42,814 nt of DNA from Spirochaetia bacterium (lineage in GTDB: Bacteria; Spirochaetota; Spirochaetia; Treponematales; Treponemataceae): positions 1 through 42,814 of the forward strand of contig CAAGBC010000032.1 of assembly GCA_900767955.1 (NCBI GenBank). The letters run 5' to 3'. Below the pieces are notes generated by a model, which saw only the letters and a program-made list of their open reading frames with translations, was not told the DNA's origin and did not search any database. Shown here one piece after another: positions 1 through 8,218 of the stretch; position 1 is the first letter of the stretch; every line of letters begins with the position of its first letter. The position numbers were made by a program, and so were the translations under genes.

Positions 1-1246
1 AATCAAGGATTGTATATGACCCGTCTGCATTGTATTGATATACTTGTTGTTCCTTGTAATCTAATTTGTATATTTGTGGTGTATTGGATTTATCCCATTT
101 TAATGTTACTGCATCTTGTGTGTATAAATTTTTACTGAACCACGCACAATCTTCTTTCATTGTGCAATATAACTGATTTGCATTTGGCAAACGCACTCTT
201 TTTTGTTGTTCGCCACCAATAGATAGGTATAATCCTGTTTCTAGACCGTTGTAACCTTCATAACTAGAATTACCTGTTATAAAAATAAAATCTTTATTTT
301 TTGCAACAGAATACATAGTTCGTGAATCTTTTTTATTGTAACAAATATCTTTATAAACAAATTCATTTAATTGATAATCATATTCAAATAAAAAACGTTG
401 ACAATTATACATATCAATAAGACTTAATTCTACATAAATTGTATCATAATCATTTACATAATCTTCCATTTCAAATACTGTAATAAATTCTGCTGACTGT
501 TGAATTACATTATTAGTAACAAATGAATTTGATAATACTTTATCAAATGAAATTTCTTCAATAAAATATTCTTCATTTTCTTTTAGTTTTAATAACGAAA
601 ACCCTTTTTGCTCGTTTTCGATATAATTAAATTCATTAAATTTAGACATTGTAAGTATATATTCATCATTTATATATCTCATCCCTTTTATGTCTACTAC
701 ATCTATATCTTCATGCTTTACATTATACTTGTTTAATACATTCCCTTCTAAATCTAGGATTCGAATTGCAATACCAACTTTAGGAGCAGTTCTTGTAGCT
801 ACAACAACACAACCATTTCCTTTATTTCCAGAAACCAGACCTTTTAAATACAAGACACTACAATCCAATTCGATATATTTCATTTCACCTGTTTCTACAT
901 CTAATTTTATTAAGTTTCGTTGCTTTCCTGAACAAATTATCCATACAGATTTATTTATTACTTCCATATCAAGTATATCTAAAGCTCTCTGTGTCCCTTC
1001 TCCCCATTTTGTTACATCTGTACTTAAACTATATGTATGAACTAAATTTCCTTTTTCTCCATGCCACACTTGAATTTGTTGCGGTGTATTTGTTGCTGTA
1101 AAAACATAATTATCTTTCCATTCTAGTGGCTGCATTTTATTAAAATAATAACTATCTGGTTTTGTACTATATGCAGGATCCATTTCACAACTTATAAACA
1201 TAAGGCTTTGAATTAATATTAATATTTGAGGTATTCTTTTTTTCAT
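1..1246 (-). CDS. Putative lipoprotein, 3' end cut by window edge
   Basis: The frame is open from an ATG at 1246 to the left edge without a stop, giving about 415 residues, so the C-terminus lies outside the window. The N-terminus is MKKR followed by a short hydrophobic stretch and Ser-Cys (LMFISC), a relaxed spirochaetal lipobox, so the protein is probably anchored to a membrane by lipid. The rest is rich in short beta-type stretches with Trp, Tyr and Gly turns (for example KWGEGTQ, SSYEGYNG), which could suit a beta-propeller; that is only an impression. Its start lies 1 base after the stop of the upstream lipoprotein gene, so the two are co-transcribed and probably translationally coupled. 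The function is not recognised. Confidence 0.8.
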   Translation of the reverse strand, partial: MKKRIPQILILIQSLMFISCEMDPAYSTKPDSYYFNKMQPLEWKDNYVFTATNTPQQIQVWHGEKGNLVHTYSLSTDVTKWGEGTQRALDILDMEVINKSVWIICSGKQRNLIKLDVETGEMKYIELDCSVLYLKGLVSGNKGNGCVVVATRTAPKVGIAIRILDLEGNVLNKYNVKHEDIDVVDIKGMRYINDEYILTMSKFNEFNYIENEQKGFSLLKLKENEEYFIEEISFDKVLSNSFVTNNVIQQSAEFITVFEMEDYVNDYDTIYVELSLIDMYNCQRFLFEYDYQLNEFVYKDICYNKKDSRTMYSVAKNKDFIFITGNSSYEGYNGLETGLYLSIGGEQQKRVRLPNANQLYCTMKEDCAWFSKNLYTQDAVTLKWDKSNTPQIYKLDYKEQQVYQYNADGSYTILD

Positions 1247-1247
1247 A

Positions 1248-1730
1248 TTAAATAGTTCTCCAAAATTCATAACCAAATATAGCGTCTAATTTTTTATTAT
1301 CTTCTGTTTTTAAAGTAACAGGCTCCTTAAATAAATAACAATTACTATCTTCTTGTAAACTTTTAATAAATAAATTCCCTTCATACAATTCATCATTTGT
1401 TTTAGCCTGAAAATAAATATTTATGTTGTTTCTGTCTTCTATATCAGGAATTGATGGTATATAAAACAAACGAAAACTTTCATTAGCGATAAATTTATTT
1501 TGCTTAGCCCAAGTAACTATTTTTTCATTTTTACTTACATCTTCACATTCTATTAATGATGATATACCTATTTTTTCTGACTTACAAAAAAGTTTTAATT
1601 CAGAATTTTCAGGAACATCATTAATAACAAAATAAGTACAATAAAGAGTTTTTATACCAAAATTCCCATCACATCCCAAAATTAATAATGATACCAATAC
1701 CATCATTAGGAAATAAATTCTTTTTTTCAT
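1248..1730 (-). CDS. Small putative lipoprotein
   Basis: This encodes 160 residues. The N-terminus is MKKRIYFLMM, a hydrophobic core, then LILGC, a good lipobox with the acylated Cys near residue 20. The start is supported by a GGAG ribosome site about 8 bases upstream. The mature part has no motif I recognise; it contains several Cys and ends in FGYEFWRTI. It is followed after 1 base by a second lipoprotein gene that also starts MKKRI, and preceded by a tiny hydrophobic ORF, so this looks like a small envelope operon. Function unknown. Confidence 0.8.
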   Translation of the reverse strand: MKKRIYFLMMVLVSLLILGCDGNFGIKTLYCTYFVINDVPENSELKLFCKSEKIGISSLIECEDVSKNEKIVTWAKQNKFIANESFRLFYIPSIPDIEDRNNINIYFQAKTNDELYEGNLFIKSLQEDSNCYLFKEPVTLKTEDNKKLDAIFGYEFWRTI

Positions 1731-1747
1731 ATATTACATCTCCATAA

Positions 1748-1807
1748 TTAATTTAAATACAGAATCATCAACAGTATTAATTTGAATATTGTTATAATCT
1801 TTTTCAT
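1748..1807 (-). CDS. Tiny 19-residue hydrophobic ORF
   Basis: Seen directly: an ATG at 1807 preceded by AAGGAA with 8 bases of spacing, then 19 codons (MKKIITIFKL, then a Leu/Ile-rich run ending LYLN) and TAA. It lies 17 bases before the small lipoprotein gene in the same direction. It could be a leader or membrane micropeptide, or the surviving signal sequence of a decayed third lipoprotein gene, because the neighbours also begin with MKK plus a hydrophobic core. The ribosome site makes translation plausible; a role is not shown. Confidence 0.4.
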   Translation of the reverse strand: MKKIITIFKLILLMILYLN

Positions 1808-1901
1808 AAAACACATTCCTTAAATAAAATTTACTTTTTTAGTTGCAACAATTCATAATTCTGCAACATTTTTTTGTTTATGCAATATGTTTTAGAAAAA
1901 A

Positions 1902-1942
1902 GTAACCGAAGTTACACCGTAACTTTGGTTACGGTGTAACTT
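1902..1942. repeat. Periodic GTAAC/GTTAC palindrome (16-bp stem-loop)
   Basis: Arms 1909-1923 and 1928-1942 are perfect reverse complements around a TTTG loop, with a G.T wobble available just outside at 1908/1943. Five copies of GTAAC or GTTAC alternate at 1902, 1911, 1919, 1928 and 1936, separated by 4, 3, 4 and 3 bases. The element lies between divergent operons. No T-tract is adjacent, so a terminator is unlikely; an operator or a small dispersed palindrome fits better. Confidence 0.75.
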
Positions 1943-2031
1943 TACTTATGACATAGTTTCAGAAGCATTCTTCAAATTTCCATTAATCAAAACAATATAT
2001 GGTTATTTCCCCTCTCCTTTTTTTTACTATA

Positions 2032-2060
2032 TTGACTTTTTTATTTATTTCACTTATTAA
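2032..2060 (+). promoter_or_regulatory. Candidate sigma-70 promoter of the thiamine operon
   Basis: TTGACT at 2032-2037, a 17-base spacer and TATTAA at 2055-2060. Transcription would start near 2067, just before the conserved part of the TPP aptamer, which is the expected arrangement. The -10 box matches only four of six consensus positions. Confidence 0.5.
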
Positions 2061-2061
2061 T

Positions 2062-2157
2062 AAAAAAAACGGGAGCTTGCGTATCAAGTAGGCTGAGAGT
2101 AGGATGAATTCCTAGACCGAACCTGATTTGGATAATGCCAACGTAGGGATTTATTTT
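2062..2157 (+). promoter_or_regulatory. TPP (thi-box) riboswitch aptamer
   Basis: The conserved thi-box blocks are present in order: GGGAGC near 2071, GGCTGAGA at 2091-2098, then ACCTGATTTGGATAATGCCA at 2121-2140 followed by ACGTAGGGA. These form the pyrimidine- and pyrophosphate-sensing arms of the TPP aptamer, and only a few positions differ from textbook examples. P1 would be a weak A/U helix between the A-run at 2062-2069 and TTTATTTT after 2149. The aptamer lies directly upstream of thiM. No T-tract terminator follows, so control is more likely at translation initiation. Confidence 0.93.
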
Positions 2158-2166
2158 CTTCTGTAT

Positions 2167-2233
2167 GCACAGTTCAAACAGGCAAATTTATTTTCGAGGT
2201 TTGTTATGTTTCAAAAATGCTTTCAAACTGTGC
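2167..2233 (+). promoter_or_regulatory. Possible riboswitch expression platform over the thiM start
   Basis: GCACAGTT at 2167-2174 is perfectly complementary to AACTGTGC at 2226-2233, inside thiM. CAAAC at 2175-2179 is complementary to GTTTG at 2199-2203, which includes the end of the Shine-Dalgarno GAGGT (2196-2200). Folding would hold the ribosome site and the ATG at 2206 in a closed structure. Seen as complementarity only; the switching role is inferred. Confidence 0.4.
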
Positions 2234-3018
2234 GTGACACAGTTCCTTTAATCCACAACATTACTAATTATGTTACTGTAAACGATGTTGCCAACGCAAT
2301 TTTAGCTTGTGGCGCAAGTCCAATTATGGCCGACGACAAATGCGAAGTTGAAGAAATTACTTCAATTTGCAACGGTTTAAACATCAACATCGGAACATTA
2401 AATCAAAACACAATTGAATCTATGTTCCTTGCTGGAAAAAAAGCAAATGAATTAAATCACAAAGTTTTACTTGACCCTGTTGGAGTTGGTGCAAGTTCCC
2501 TACGAACAAATACGGCCTTGCAATTAATAAATGAAATTCACTTTGATGTAATTCGCGGAAATATTTCAGAAATCAAATCCCTTTCTGGTGCAAAAGCAAA
2601 TACAAAAGGCGTTGACGCTTCTTCCCTTGATGAAGTAACACAAGCAAATCTTGATGATGCTGTTGCATTTATGAAAGAACTTGCAGCCAAAAATAATTGT
2701 GTTGTTGCAGCCACAGGAAAATACGATTTAGTCTCAGATAGTTCAACTTGTTATGTAATTAAAAATGGTATAGCAAAAATGGAAAAAATCACAGGAACTG
2801 GCTGCCAATTAAGCGGAATTATTACTTCATTTATTAGTGCAAATCCTGATTGCGTTTTACAAGCAACTGCTGCAGCCATTTGTTTAATGGGACTTGCAGG
2901 CGAAATTGCTTTTGATAAAAATGATGGAAACGCAACTTACAGAAATAAAATCATTGACGCAATTTACAATATGAGTCCAAGTGATTTGGCTAAAGGTGCA
3001 AAATATGAAATTAGATAA
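2206..3018 (+). CDS. thiM: Hydroxyethylthiazole kinase
   Basis: ThiM phosphorylates 4-methyl-5-hydroxyethylthiazole, the thiazole half of thiamine, in the cytosolic salvage pathway. The product is 270 residues, the usual family length. Family signatures include PLIHNITNYVTVND near the N-terminus, the DPVGVGAS block and the C-terminal anion-hole motif TGTGCQLSG. The frame stays open upstream into the riboswitch, but the ATG at 2206 is preferred because GAGGT lies 5 bases before it and the conserved family start follows. It is the first gene of a TPP-controlled operon and overlaps thiE by 14 bases. Confidence 0.95.
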   Translation: MFQKCFQTVRDTVPLIHNITNYVTVNDVANAILACGASPIMADDKCEVEEITSICNGLNINIGTLNQNTIESMFLAGKKANELNHKVLLDPVGVGASSLRTNTALQLINEIHFDVIRGNISEIKSLSGAKANTKGVDASSLDEVTQANLDDAVAFMKELAAKNNCVVAATGKYDLVSDSSTCYVIKNGIAKMEKITGTGCQLSGIITSFISANPDCVLQATAAAICLMGLAGEIAFDKNDGNATYRNKIIDAIYNMSPSDLAKGAKYEIR

Positions 3019-3658
3019 TTCACAATTAAAAAAATCTTTGCTTTTATACGCAGTTACCGACAGAAGTTGGACTGGGGAAAAATCTCTTTTTGAACAAGTG
3101 GAAGAAACTGTAAAAGCAGGAACAACTTTTGTTCAGTTGCGTGAGAAAAATATTTCTTACGATGAATTTACGAACGAAGCCAAATCGATAAAAAAAATCT
3201 GTGCGGAATACAATGTTCCTTTTGTGATTAATGACAATGTTACTTTGGCAAAAGAAGTTGATGCCGACGGAGTTCATATTGGGCAAGATGATATGAGCAT
3301 TACAGAAGCACGAGCTATAATTGGAAATGATAAGATTCTGGGAGTTTCTGTTCAGACTGTAAAAGATGCAATTCTTGCAGAACAAATGGGTGCAGATTAC
3401 TTAGGCGTTGGTGCAGTGTTTCCTACAAATTCAAAATCAGATGCAGTGGAAGTTTCTTATGATACGCTAAAAGCAATTTGCGCTTCCGTAAAAATTCCTG
3501 TGGTTGCAATTGGTGGAATTAATAAATCAAATATCAAAAATCTTGCCAAAAGCGGAATTTGCGGAATCGCTGTTATTAGCGCAATTTTTGCAGAAAAAAA
3601 CATTACGCAAGCAACAAAGGAATTATATTCCTTAACAAAACAAATGATTGAACAATGA
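3005..3658 (+). CDS. thiE: Thiamine-phosphate synthase
   Basis: ThiE joins HMP pyrophosphate and thiazole phosphate to give thiamine monophosphate. The product is 217 residues with a TIM-barrel signature: AVTDRSW at the first strand, FVQLREKN, VDADGVHIGQDDM, the phosphate-binding GVGAVFPT loop and VVAIGGI near the end. An in-frame ATG lies 8 codons earlier, but the one at 3005 has AAAGG about 7 bases upstream and matches the family start. The start lies inside the last codons of thiM and the stop overlaps the next start as ATGA, so translation is coupled on both sides. Confidence 0.95.
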   Translation: MKLDNSQLKKSLLLYAVTDRSWTGEKSLFEQVEETVKAGTTFVQLREKNISYDEFTNEAKSIKKICAEYNVPFVINDNVTLAKEVDADGVHIGQDDMSITEARAIIGNDKILGVSVQTVKDAILAEQMGADYLGVGAVFPTNSKSDAVEVSYDTLKAICASVKIPVVAIGGINKSNIKNLAKSGICGIAVISAIFAEKNITQATKELYSLTKQMIEQ

Positions 3659-4335
3659 AGAATATGAAAAATACAAAAACTATAAAAGCTGCAATTTTTG
3701 ATGTGGATGGAACTTTGTTAGATTCTATGCCTTATTGGAAAAACGCTGGAACGATTTTTTTAGAAACTTTGGGAATTTCTACAAAAGAAGATTTAGGACA
3801 TATTTTGCTTTCGATGACAATGGAAGAAGGCGCAAGATATTTGATAAATAATTATGTTCCCAATATGACTGAACAACAAGTTTTGCAAGGAATTATTGAT
3901 GTAATGAATGATTCTTACAAAAATAAAATTCCGCTAAAAAATGGTGCAAAGGAATTGCTTCTTAAGTTTAAGGAACAAAATATTCCTGTTGCAATTGCAA
4001 CTGCAACTAATAGAAAACTTTTGGAAGCTGCCCTACTTCGCCTTGGAATTTCTGATTTAATTCAAAAGATTTTTACTTGCTCAGAATGTAAAACTACAAA
4101 AACTGTTCCTGATATTTATCTTGCTTGTTGCAATTTTTTTAATACAAAGCCAGAAGAAACTGTTGTTTTTGAAGATACTTTAGTGGCAATAACAACTGTT
4201 GCAAATGCAAATTTTATTTGCGTTGGAATAAAAGACAAATCAAGTTCCCATAATGCAGAAAAAATTATGCAAAAAACAAACTATTATATAGAAGATTTTA
4301 ATCAATTTTTTGATTTAGATTTTGTAAACAAATAA
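3655..4335 (+). CDS. HAD-superfamily phosphatase within the thiamine operon
   Basis: This 226-residue protein has haloacid dehalogenase-like motifs: DVDGTLLDS (motif I, nucleophile and acid Asp), AIATATN (motif II) and VFEDT (motif IV), with a helical cap between I and II, as in beta-phosphoglucomutase-type phosphatases. It overlaps thiE as ATGA; a second ATG lies 9 bases on. Placed between thiE and thiD, and with no thiL or thiN in this operon, it may dephosphorylate thiamine monophosphate to thiamine, as HAD phosphatases do in some other lineages. The superfamily is certain; the substrate is inferred from neighbours only. Confidence 0.85.
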   Translation: MKNMKNTKTIKAAIFDVDGTLLDSMPYWKNAGTIFLETLGISTKEDLGHILLSMTMEEGARYLINNYVPNMTEQQVLQGIIDVMNDSYKNKIPLKNGAKELLLKFKEQNIPVAIATATNRKLLEAALLRLGISDLIQKIFTCSECKTTKTVPDIYLACCNFFNTKPEETVVFEDTLVAITTVANANFICVGIKDKSSSHNAEKIMQKTNYYIEDFNQFFDLDFVNK

Positions 4336-4354
4336 GGAACAAAAGGAATTAAAT

Positions 4355-5143
4355 ATGAAAACATCAATGACTATTGCAGGAAGTGATTCTAGCGGAGGAG
4401 CTGGAATTCAAGCTGATATAAAAACTATGACAGCAAATGGTGTTTACGCTATGAGTGCCATAACTGCACTTACAGCACAAAACACAACTGGCGTTACTTC
4501 AATAATGGAAGTTACTCCACAATTTCTTGAAGAACAAATTGTTGCAAATGTTACTGATATTTTTCCAGATAGCGTAAAAACAGGAATGGTGGCATCTTCT
4601 AGTTTGATTAAAGTCATTGCTGATTCTATAAAAAAATTTAATCTAAATAATATTGTTGTTGACCCTGTTATGGTTGCAACTAGTGGAGCAAAATTAATAG
4701 CAGACGATGCAATTATTTCACTTAAAAAGGAATTGCTTCCGTTAGCAACAATTATCACACCAAACATTCCAGAAGCAGAAGTTCTTTCTGAAATAAAAAT
4801 TCACAATTCTTCTGACATGGAAAAAGCGGCAAAAATTATTTTTGAAAACTTCGGTTGTTCAGTTTTATTAAAAGGTGGCCACAATCTTAATGATGCAAAT
4901 GATTTTTTATTAACAAGTACAGATGAAATTTGGTTTTCTGGAAAAAGAATTGATAACCCAAATACCCACGGAACTGGTTGTACTTTATCAAGTGCAATTG
5001 CTTCAAATTTGGCTAAAGGTTTTTCTATAAAAGAATCTGTTCAAAATGCAAAAACTTACATCAGTGGCGCATTAAGTGCAATGTTAGACTTAGGCAAAGG
5101 AAGTGGCCCGTTGAATCACGCTTTTGTTTTTGAAAATAAGTAA
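4355..5143 (+). CDS. thiD: Hydroxymethylpyrimidine / phosphomethylpyrimidine kinase
   Basis: ThiD phosphorylates HMP to HMP-P and then HMP-PP, giving the pyrimidine partner for ThiE. The product is 262 residues, normal for the ribokinase-fold family. Motifs are AGSDSSGGAGIQADIKT at the N-terminus, NPDEAE-like TPNIPEAE in the middle, LLKGGH, and the C-terminal catalytic loop THGTGCTLSSA. AAGGAA lies upstream of the ATG. It follows the HAD gene by 19 bases, within the same TPP-controlled operon. Confidence 0.95.
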   Translation: MKTSMTIAGSDSSGGAGIQADIKTMTANGVYAMSAITALTAQNTTGVTSIMEVTPQFLEEQIVANVTDIFPDSVKTGMVASSSLIKVIADSIKKFNLNNIVVDPVMVATSGAKLIADDAIISLKKELLPLATIITPNIPEAEVLSEIKIHNSSDMEKAAKIIFENFGCSVLLKGGHNLNDANDFLLTSTDEIWFSGKRIDNPNTHGTGCTLSSAIASNLAKGFSIKESVQNAKTYISGALSAMLDLGKGSGPLNHAFVFENK

Positions 5144-5166
5144 ACGGTTTTTCAAGGAAAATCATA

Positions 5167-6336
5167 ATGAAATCATCTTTATTTAATCACGGATTAATTT
5201 GGTTTGGAGCAGCTCTTTCTATTGCAGAAATAAAAACAGGAACTTCATTTGCTTCTTTAGGCTTTTTAAGAGGCCTTACTGCAATTATTGTAGGTCATTT
5301 ACTTGGGGGAATTCTTTTATTTTTAAGTGGATACATTGGTGGCCTTTGCAGAAAAAGTTCAATGGAATCAACAAAAATAAGTTTTGGTTCTATTGGAAGT
5401 AAATTTTTTGCAATTCTTAATATTGTTCAACTTGTTGGCTGGACAGGAATTATGATTTATGATGGAGCAAACGCTATAAATCATATTTTTAATATTGGCA
5501 ATTGGATTTGGTGTTTGATAATTGGATTTTTAATTATTCTTTGGATATTTATTGGAATTACTAATCTTGGAAAAATTAACACTTTTGCCATGGCTGGATT
5601 ATTTATTCTTACAATAATATTAAGCATTAAAATTTTTTCTTCTGCTTCAATTTTTGAAAAACCAATTCAAAATGTATTATCTTTTGGAAGTGCCTTGGAA
5701 CTTGCAATTGCAATGCCATTATCTTGGCTTCCTTTAATTAGTGACTACACAAAAAATTCTGAAAATCCATTAAAAGCTACACTTGTTAGTTCTATCACTT
5801 ACACCGTAATCAGTATTTGGATGTATTTAATTGGAATGAGCCTAGCAATTTTTACACAAGAAACAAATCTTTCTGCAATTATGTTGCAAATGGGAATGGG
5901 CATAATCGGATTATTAATCATCATATTTTCAACTGTTACAACAACATTTTTAGATGCATTTTCTGCAGGAATTTCTTCAAAAACTATTTCCCTTAAAATG
6001 AATGAAAAAATAAACGCAATTATTGTAACTGTTATAGGTATTCTTGCCGCTTGCTTTTTTCCACTACAAAACATTGAAGGATTTTTATATTTCATAGGTT
6101 CTGTTTTTGCTCCAATGATTGCTATTTTACTTGCTGACTTTTTTGTTCTAAAAACTGACAATTCAGAAAAGACTTTTTGTTTGTCTCGAATGATTATCTG
6201 GCTAATTGGATTTTTAATTTACCGCTTTTTTATGAAATTTGACTTAATCTGTGGAAGTACATTAGTTTGTATATTTTTGACATTTTTAAATACTGTAATT
6301 TATGAAAAAGCAATTTGCAGAAAACAAAACTTATAG
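5167..6336 (+). CDS. cytX: CytX-like HMP permease (NCS1 family)
   Basis: This is a 389-residue integral membrane protein with about 10-12 predicted helices. The N-terminus (GLIWFGAALSIAEIKTGTSF) and the segment VQLVGWTGIMIYDGA match the cytosine/purine NCS1 subgroup usually called CytX. Those transporters sit in thiamine operons and are assigned to HMP uptake. AAGGA precedes the ATG. It is the last gene of the TPP-riboswitch operon, so the cell appears to import HMP and assemble thiamine with the kinases and ThiE encoded upstream. Transport specificity is from family and context. Confidence 0.85.
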   Translation: MKSSLFNHGLIWFGAALSIAEIKTGTSFASLGFLRGLTAIIVGHLLGGILLFLSGYIGGLCRKSSMESTKISFGSIGSKFFAILNIVQLVGWTGIMIYDGANAINHIFNIGNWIWCLIIGFLIILWIFIGITNLGKINTFAMAGLFILTIILSIKIFSSASIFEKPIQNVLSFGSALELAIAMPLSWLPLISDYTKNSENPLKATLVSSITYTVISIWMYLIGMSLAIFTQETNLSAIMLQMGMGIIGLLIIIFSTVTTTFLDAFSAGISSKTISLKMNEKINAIIVTVIGILAACFFPLQNIEGFLYFIGSVFAPMIAILLADFFVLKTDNSEKTFCLSRMIIWLIGFLIYRFFMKFDLICGSTLVCIFLTFLNTVIYEKAICRKQNL

Positions 6337-6393
6337 ATTTATTAATTTTCTTTTTTTTGATATAGTTCCGTCAGACAAACTTAAGAGGAAACA

Positions 6394-6948
6394 ATGAAAC
6401 AAAAAACAAAAGATTTTACAATAAAAATATTTGGCTTTTTATTTTTTTTATTTTCTGTATTTAAAATTATGGAAACCATTAATATTTCAGCTACATCTTT
6501 TATGTATTTAATAGAAGGAAATAGCGTTATTTGGGGATTATTTTTTATTTTCACAAGTATTTTATATATCCTGTTTTTTACTTATTCATTAAGCTCTGGA
6601 TATTTACTTGCATCTTTTTCTGAATCTGTGGAACACAAACAAGCAGCTTGGAATACAGGTATTTTTTCTTTAATATTTTTATTCCTTTATACATTAGTTC
6701 AGCAAGTTACAGGATTTGATATTGAAGAACTTAAATATTGCGGAATATTATTTGCAGTAGGATTAATTTATCAAATTATTCTATTTTTGTTCATAAGAAA
6801 AGATGAAGGCTTTAATTGGAAAAACATTGCTTTGTATGACAGAATCAACAAAAAATGTTTTAGAATCAATATTATTATGTTAGTAATAATTTTATTTGGA
6901 ACATTCATTTATGCAAATATTGTTCTAAACAAAAGTGGAACAGTTTAA
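6394..6948 (+). CDS. Small integral membrane protein
   Basis: This encodes 184 residues with four hydrophobic segments of membrane-spanning length (roughly residues 8-28, 42-66, 88-108 and 155-178, with a further one near 115-133). AGAGGAA lies before the ATG. It follows cytX after 57 bases with no clear terminator, so readthrough from the thiamine operon is possible, but nothing in the protein links it to thiamine. The stop codon abuts the stop of the convergent M28 peptidase gene with no intervening base. I do not recognise the family. Confidence 0.75.
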   Translation: MKQKTKDFTIKIFGFLFFLFSVFKIMETINISATSFMYLIEGNSVIWGLFFIFTSILYILFFTYSLSSGYLLASFSESVEHKQAAWNTGIFSLIFLFLYTLVQQVTGFDIEELKYCGILFAVGLIYQIILFLFIRKDEGFNWKNIALYDRINKKCFRINIIMLVIILFGTFIYANIVLNKSGTV

Positions 6949-7812
6949 TTATTTTGAATTTGTAAACGCTAAGGAATTTAAAATTTTTTCCATTAGATAA
7001 AAACTTTCTTCTGTAAGGGAATCAAAATTATCATTGGGAGTATGAAACAATTTCCATGTGTGTGGAAGCATACTTTCAAGATTTTTTGATTCCTTATTTT
7101 TTTTATTCATAACATATTCTTTTAATTCTGGATTTTGTTTTAAATTTTCAATGTACAAAGCTGCTTCGTTTTCTGGCAAAAATGTAATTGCAACAGCAGG
7201 AATTCCGCAAGCTAAAAATCCACCGTTATCGCTATATGAAACAGGAAGAAAATATACATTTTCACAGACGGATTGCAATAATATGTGTGTGCGATTTTTT
7301 AATGAATAATATTTTTCTTGAAATAATTTTGTGGCCGATTGTGGAATAATACAATCAGAAATTACAGGAATTGTTCCTCGCCCCACGCAATCAAAAACAT
7401 AAACATCATCATTTGTAATTTTTAATCTTTTAAAAACGGACGCTAAACTATATGCGCCTTGTGAAGTTACACCTTGTTCTGCTAATTCTTCTCCGTCTGT
7501 AAAAATAAGACGAACATTATGAAAATCTGTAATTTTATTTAATCTACAGGCCCATTCCATTGCTAAAAAAACTGCAATACTGTTGTCGTTTGCTCCTGGG
7601 CTATTTTCTACTCTATCATAATGAATTAAAACTGTTTTTATTTTATAGGAAGAATTATACGATTCTTTTGGGAAAACAACATAAATATGATTTTTATTTT
7701 CAATGGGCATAACAACAGCTTTTACACCATTGTTACGCAAATAATTTATGATAAATGATTTTCTATCACACTGAGGAGAAATAAATTGTAAAAAGTTAGA
7801 AACATCAAGCAT
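6949..7812 (-). CDS. M28-family zinc peptidase
   Basis: This 287-residue protein carries the metal-ligand pattern of M28 aminopeptidases: HYDRVENSPGANDN (His and bridging Asp), DGEEL (catalytic Glu and ligand Glu), VFDCVGRG, and a late TPND whose neighbouring HTWKLFH supplies His. There is no signal peptide, so it is probably cytosolic. The fold and co-catalytic zinc centre are well supported; the peptide substrate is unknown. The gene begins 2 bases after the RRM protein gene and the two form a short operon, perhaps by chance, since no functional tie is obvious. Confidence 0.85.
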   Translation of the reverse strand: MLDVSNFLQFISPQCDRKSFIINYLRNNGVKAVVMPIENKNHIYVVFPKESYNSSYKIKTVLIHYDRVENSPGANDNSIAVFLAMEWACRLNKITDFHNVRLIFTDGEELAEQGVTSQGAYSLASVFKRLKITNDDVYVFDCVGRGTIPVISDCIIPQSATKLFQEKYYSLKNRTHILLQSVCENVYFLPVSYSDNGGFLACGIPAVAITFLPENEAALYIENLKQNPELKEYVMNKKNKESKNLESMLPHTWKLFHTPNDNFDSLTEESFYLMEKILNSLAFTNSK

Positions 7813-7814
7813 TA

Positions 7815-8084
7815 TTAATCACGCTTTTGGCGATTTTGAATATCTCTTGCAATATTTACTCTAACTTTTCTTGAATCAATCATTGTTCCGTGAAGAGAAG
7901 AAACTGCTTTATTTGCTGCAATTTCATCTTCCATTTCTACAAAGCCAAAACCTTTTGACATTTGTGTATTTTTATCACGAATAATTGATACGCTTTCAAT
8001 TGTCCCAAATGATTCAAATTTATTTTGCAATGTTTCTTCTGTTGTGGAAAAACTTAAATTTCCTATATAAATCTTTGTACTCAT
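7815..8084 (-). CDS. RRM-domain RNA-binding protein
   Basis: The 89 residues are almost entirely one RNA recognition motif. RNP2 is KIYIGNLSF at residues 4-12 and RNP1 is KGFGFVEM near residue 45, with a short basic tail ending RQKRD. Single-RRM proteins of this size occur in spirochaetes and cyanobacteria and bind single-stranded RNA; targets here are unknown. The gene lies 2 bases ahead of the M28 peptidase gene and is divergent from glyA across a 333-base region. Confidence 0.9.
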   Translation of the reverse strand: MSTKIYIGNLSFSTTEETLQNKFESFGTIESVSIIRDKNTQMSKGFGFVEMEDEIAANKAVSSLHGTMIDSRKVRVNIARDIQNRQKRD

Positions 8085-8218
8085 AAAAAAAATATTATTC
8101 TAACTGAATAAAAACTTCAAGTATTGATAAATAATTAACAAATATTAAATTACTTAAATATGCTTGAAAATATATTGTCGTTAAGTTAGTATTCATTTTA
8201 ATAAATATGAGTATAAGA

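Noticed and set aside
690..1040. Plus-strand open frame of 116 codons
   Set aside because: It is opposite the lipoprotein gene, which has a start, lipobox and coupled neighbour.
2128..2205. In-frame TTG start of thiM inside the riboswitch
   Set aside because: It would translate the conserved aptamer; the ATG at 2206 has a proper ribosome site and the family start.
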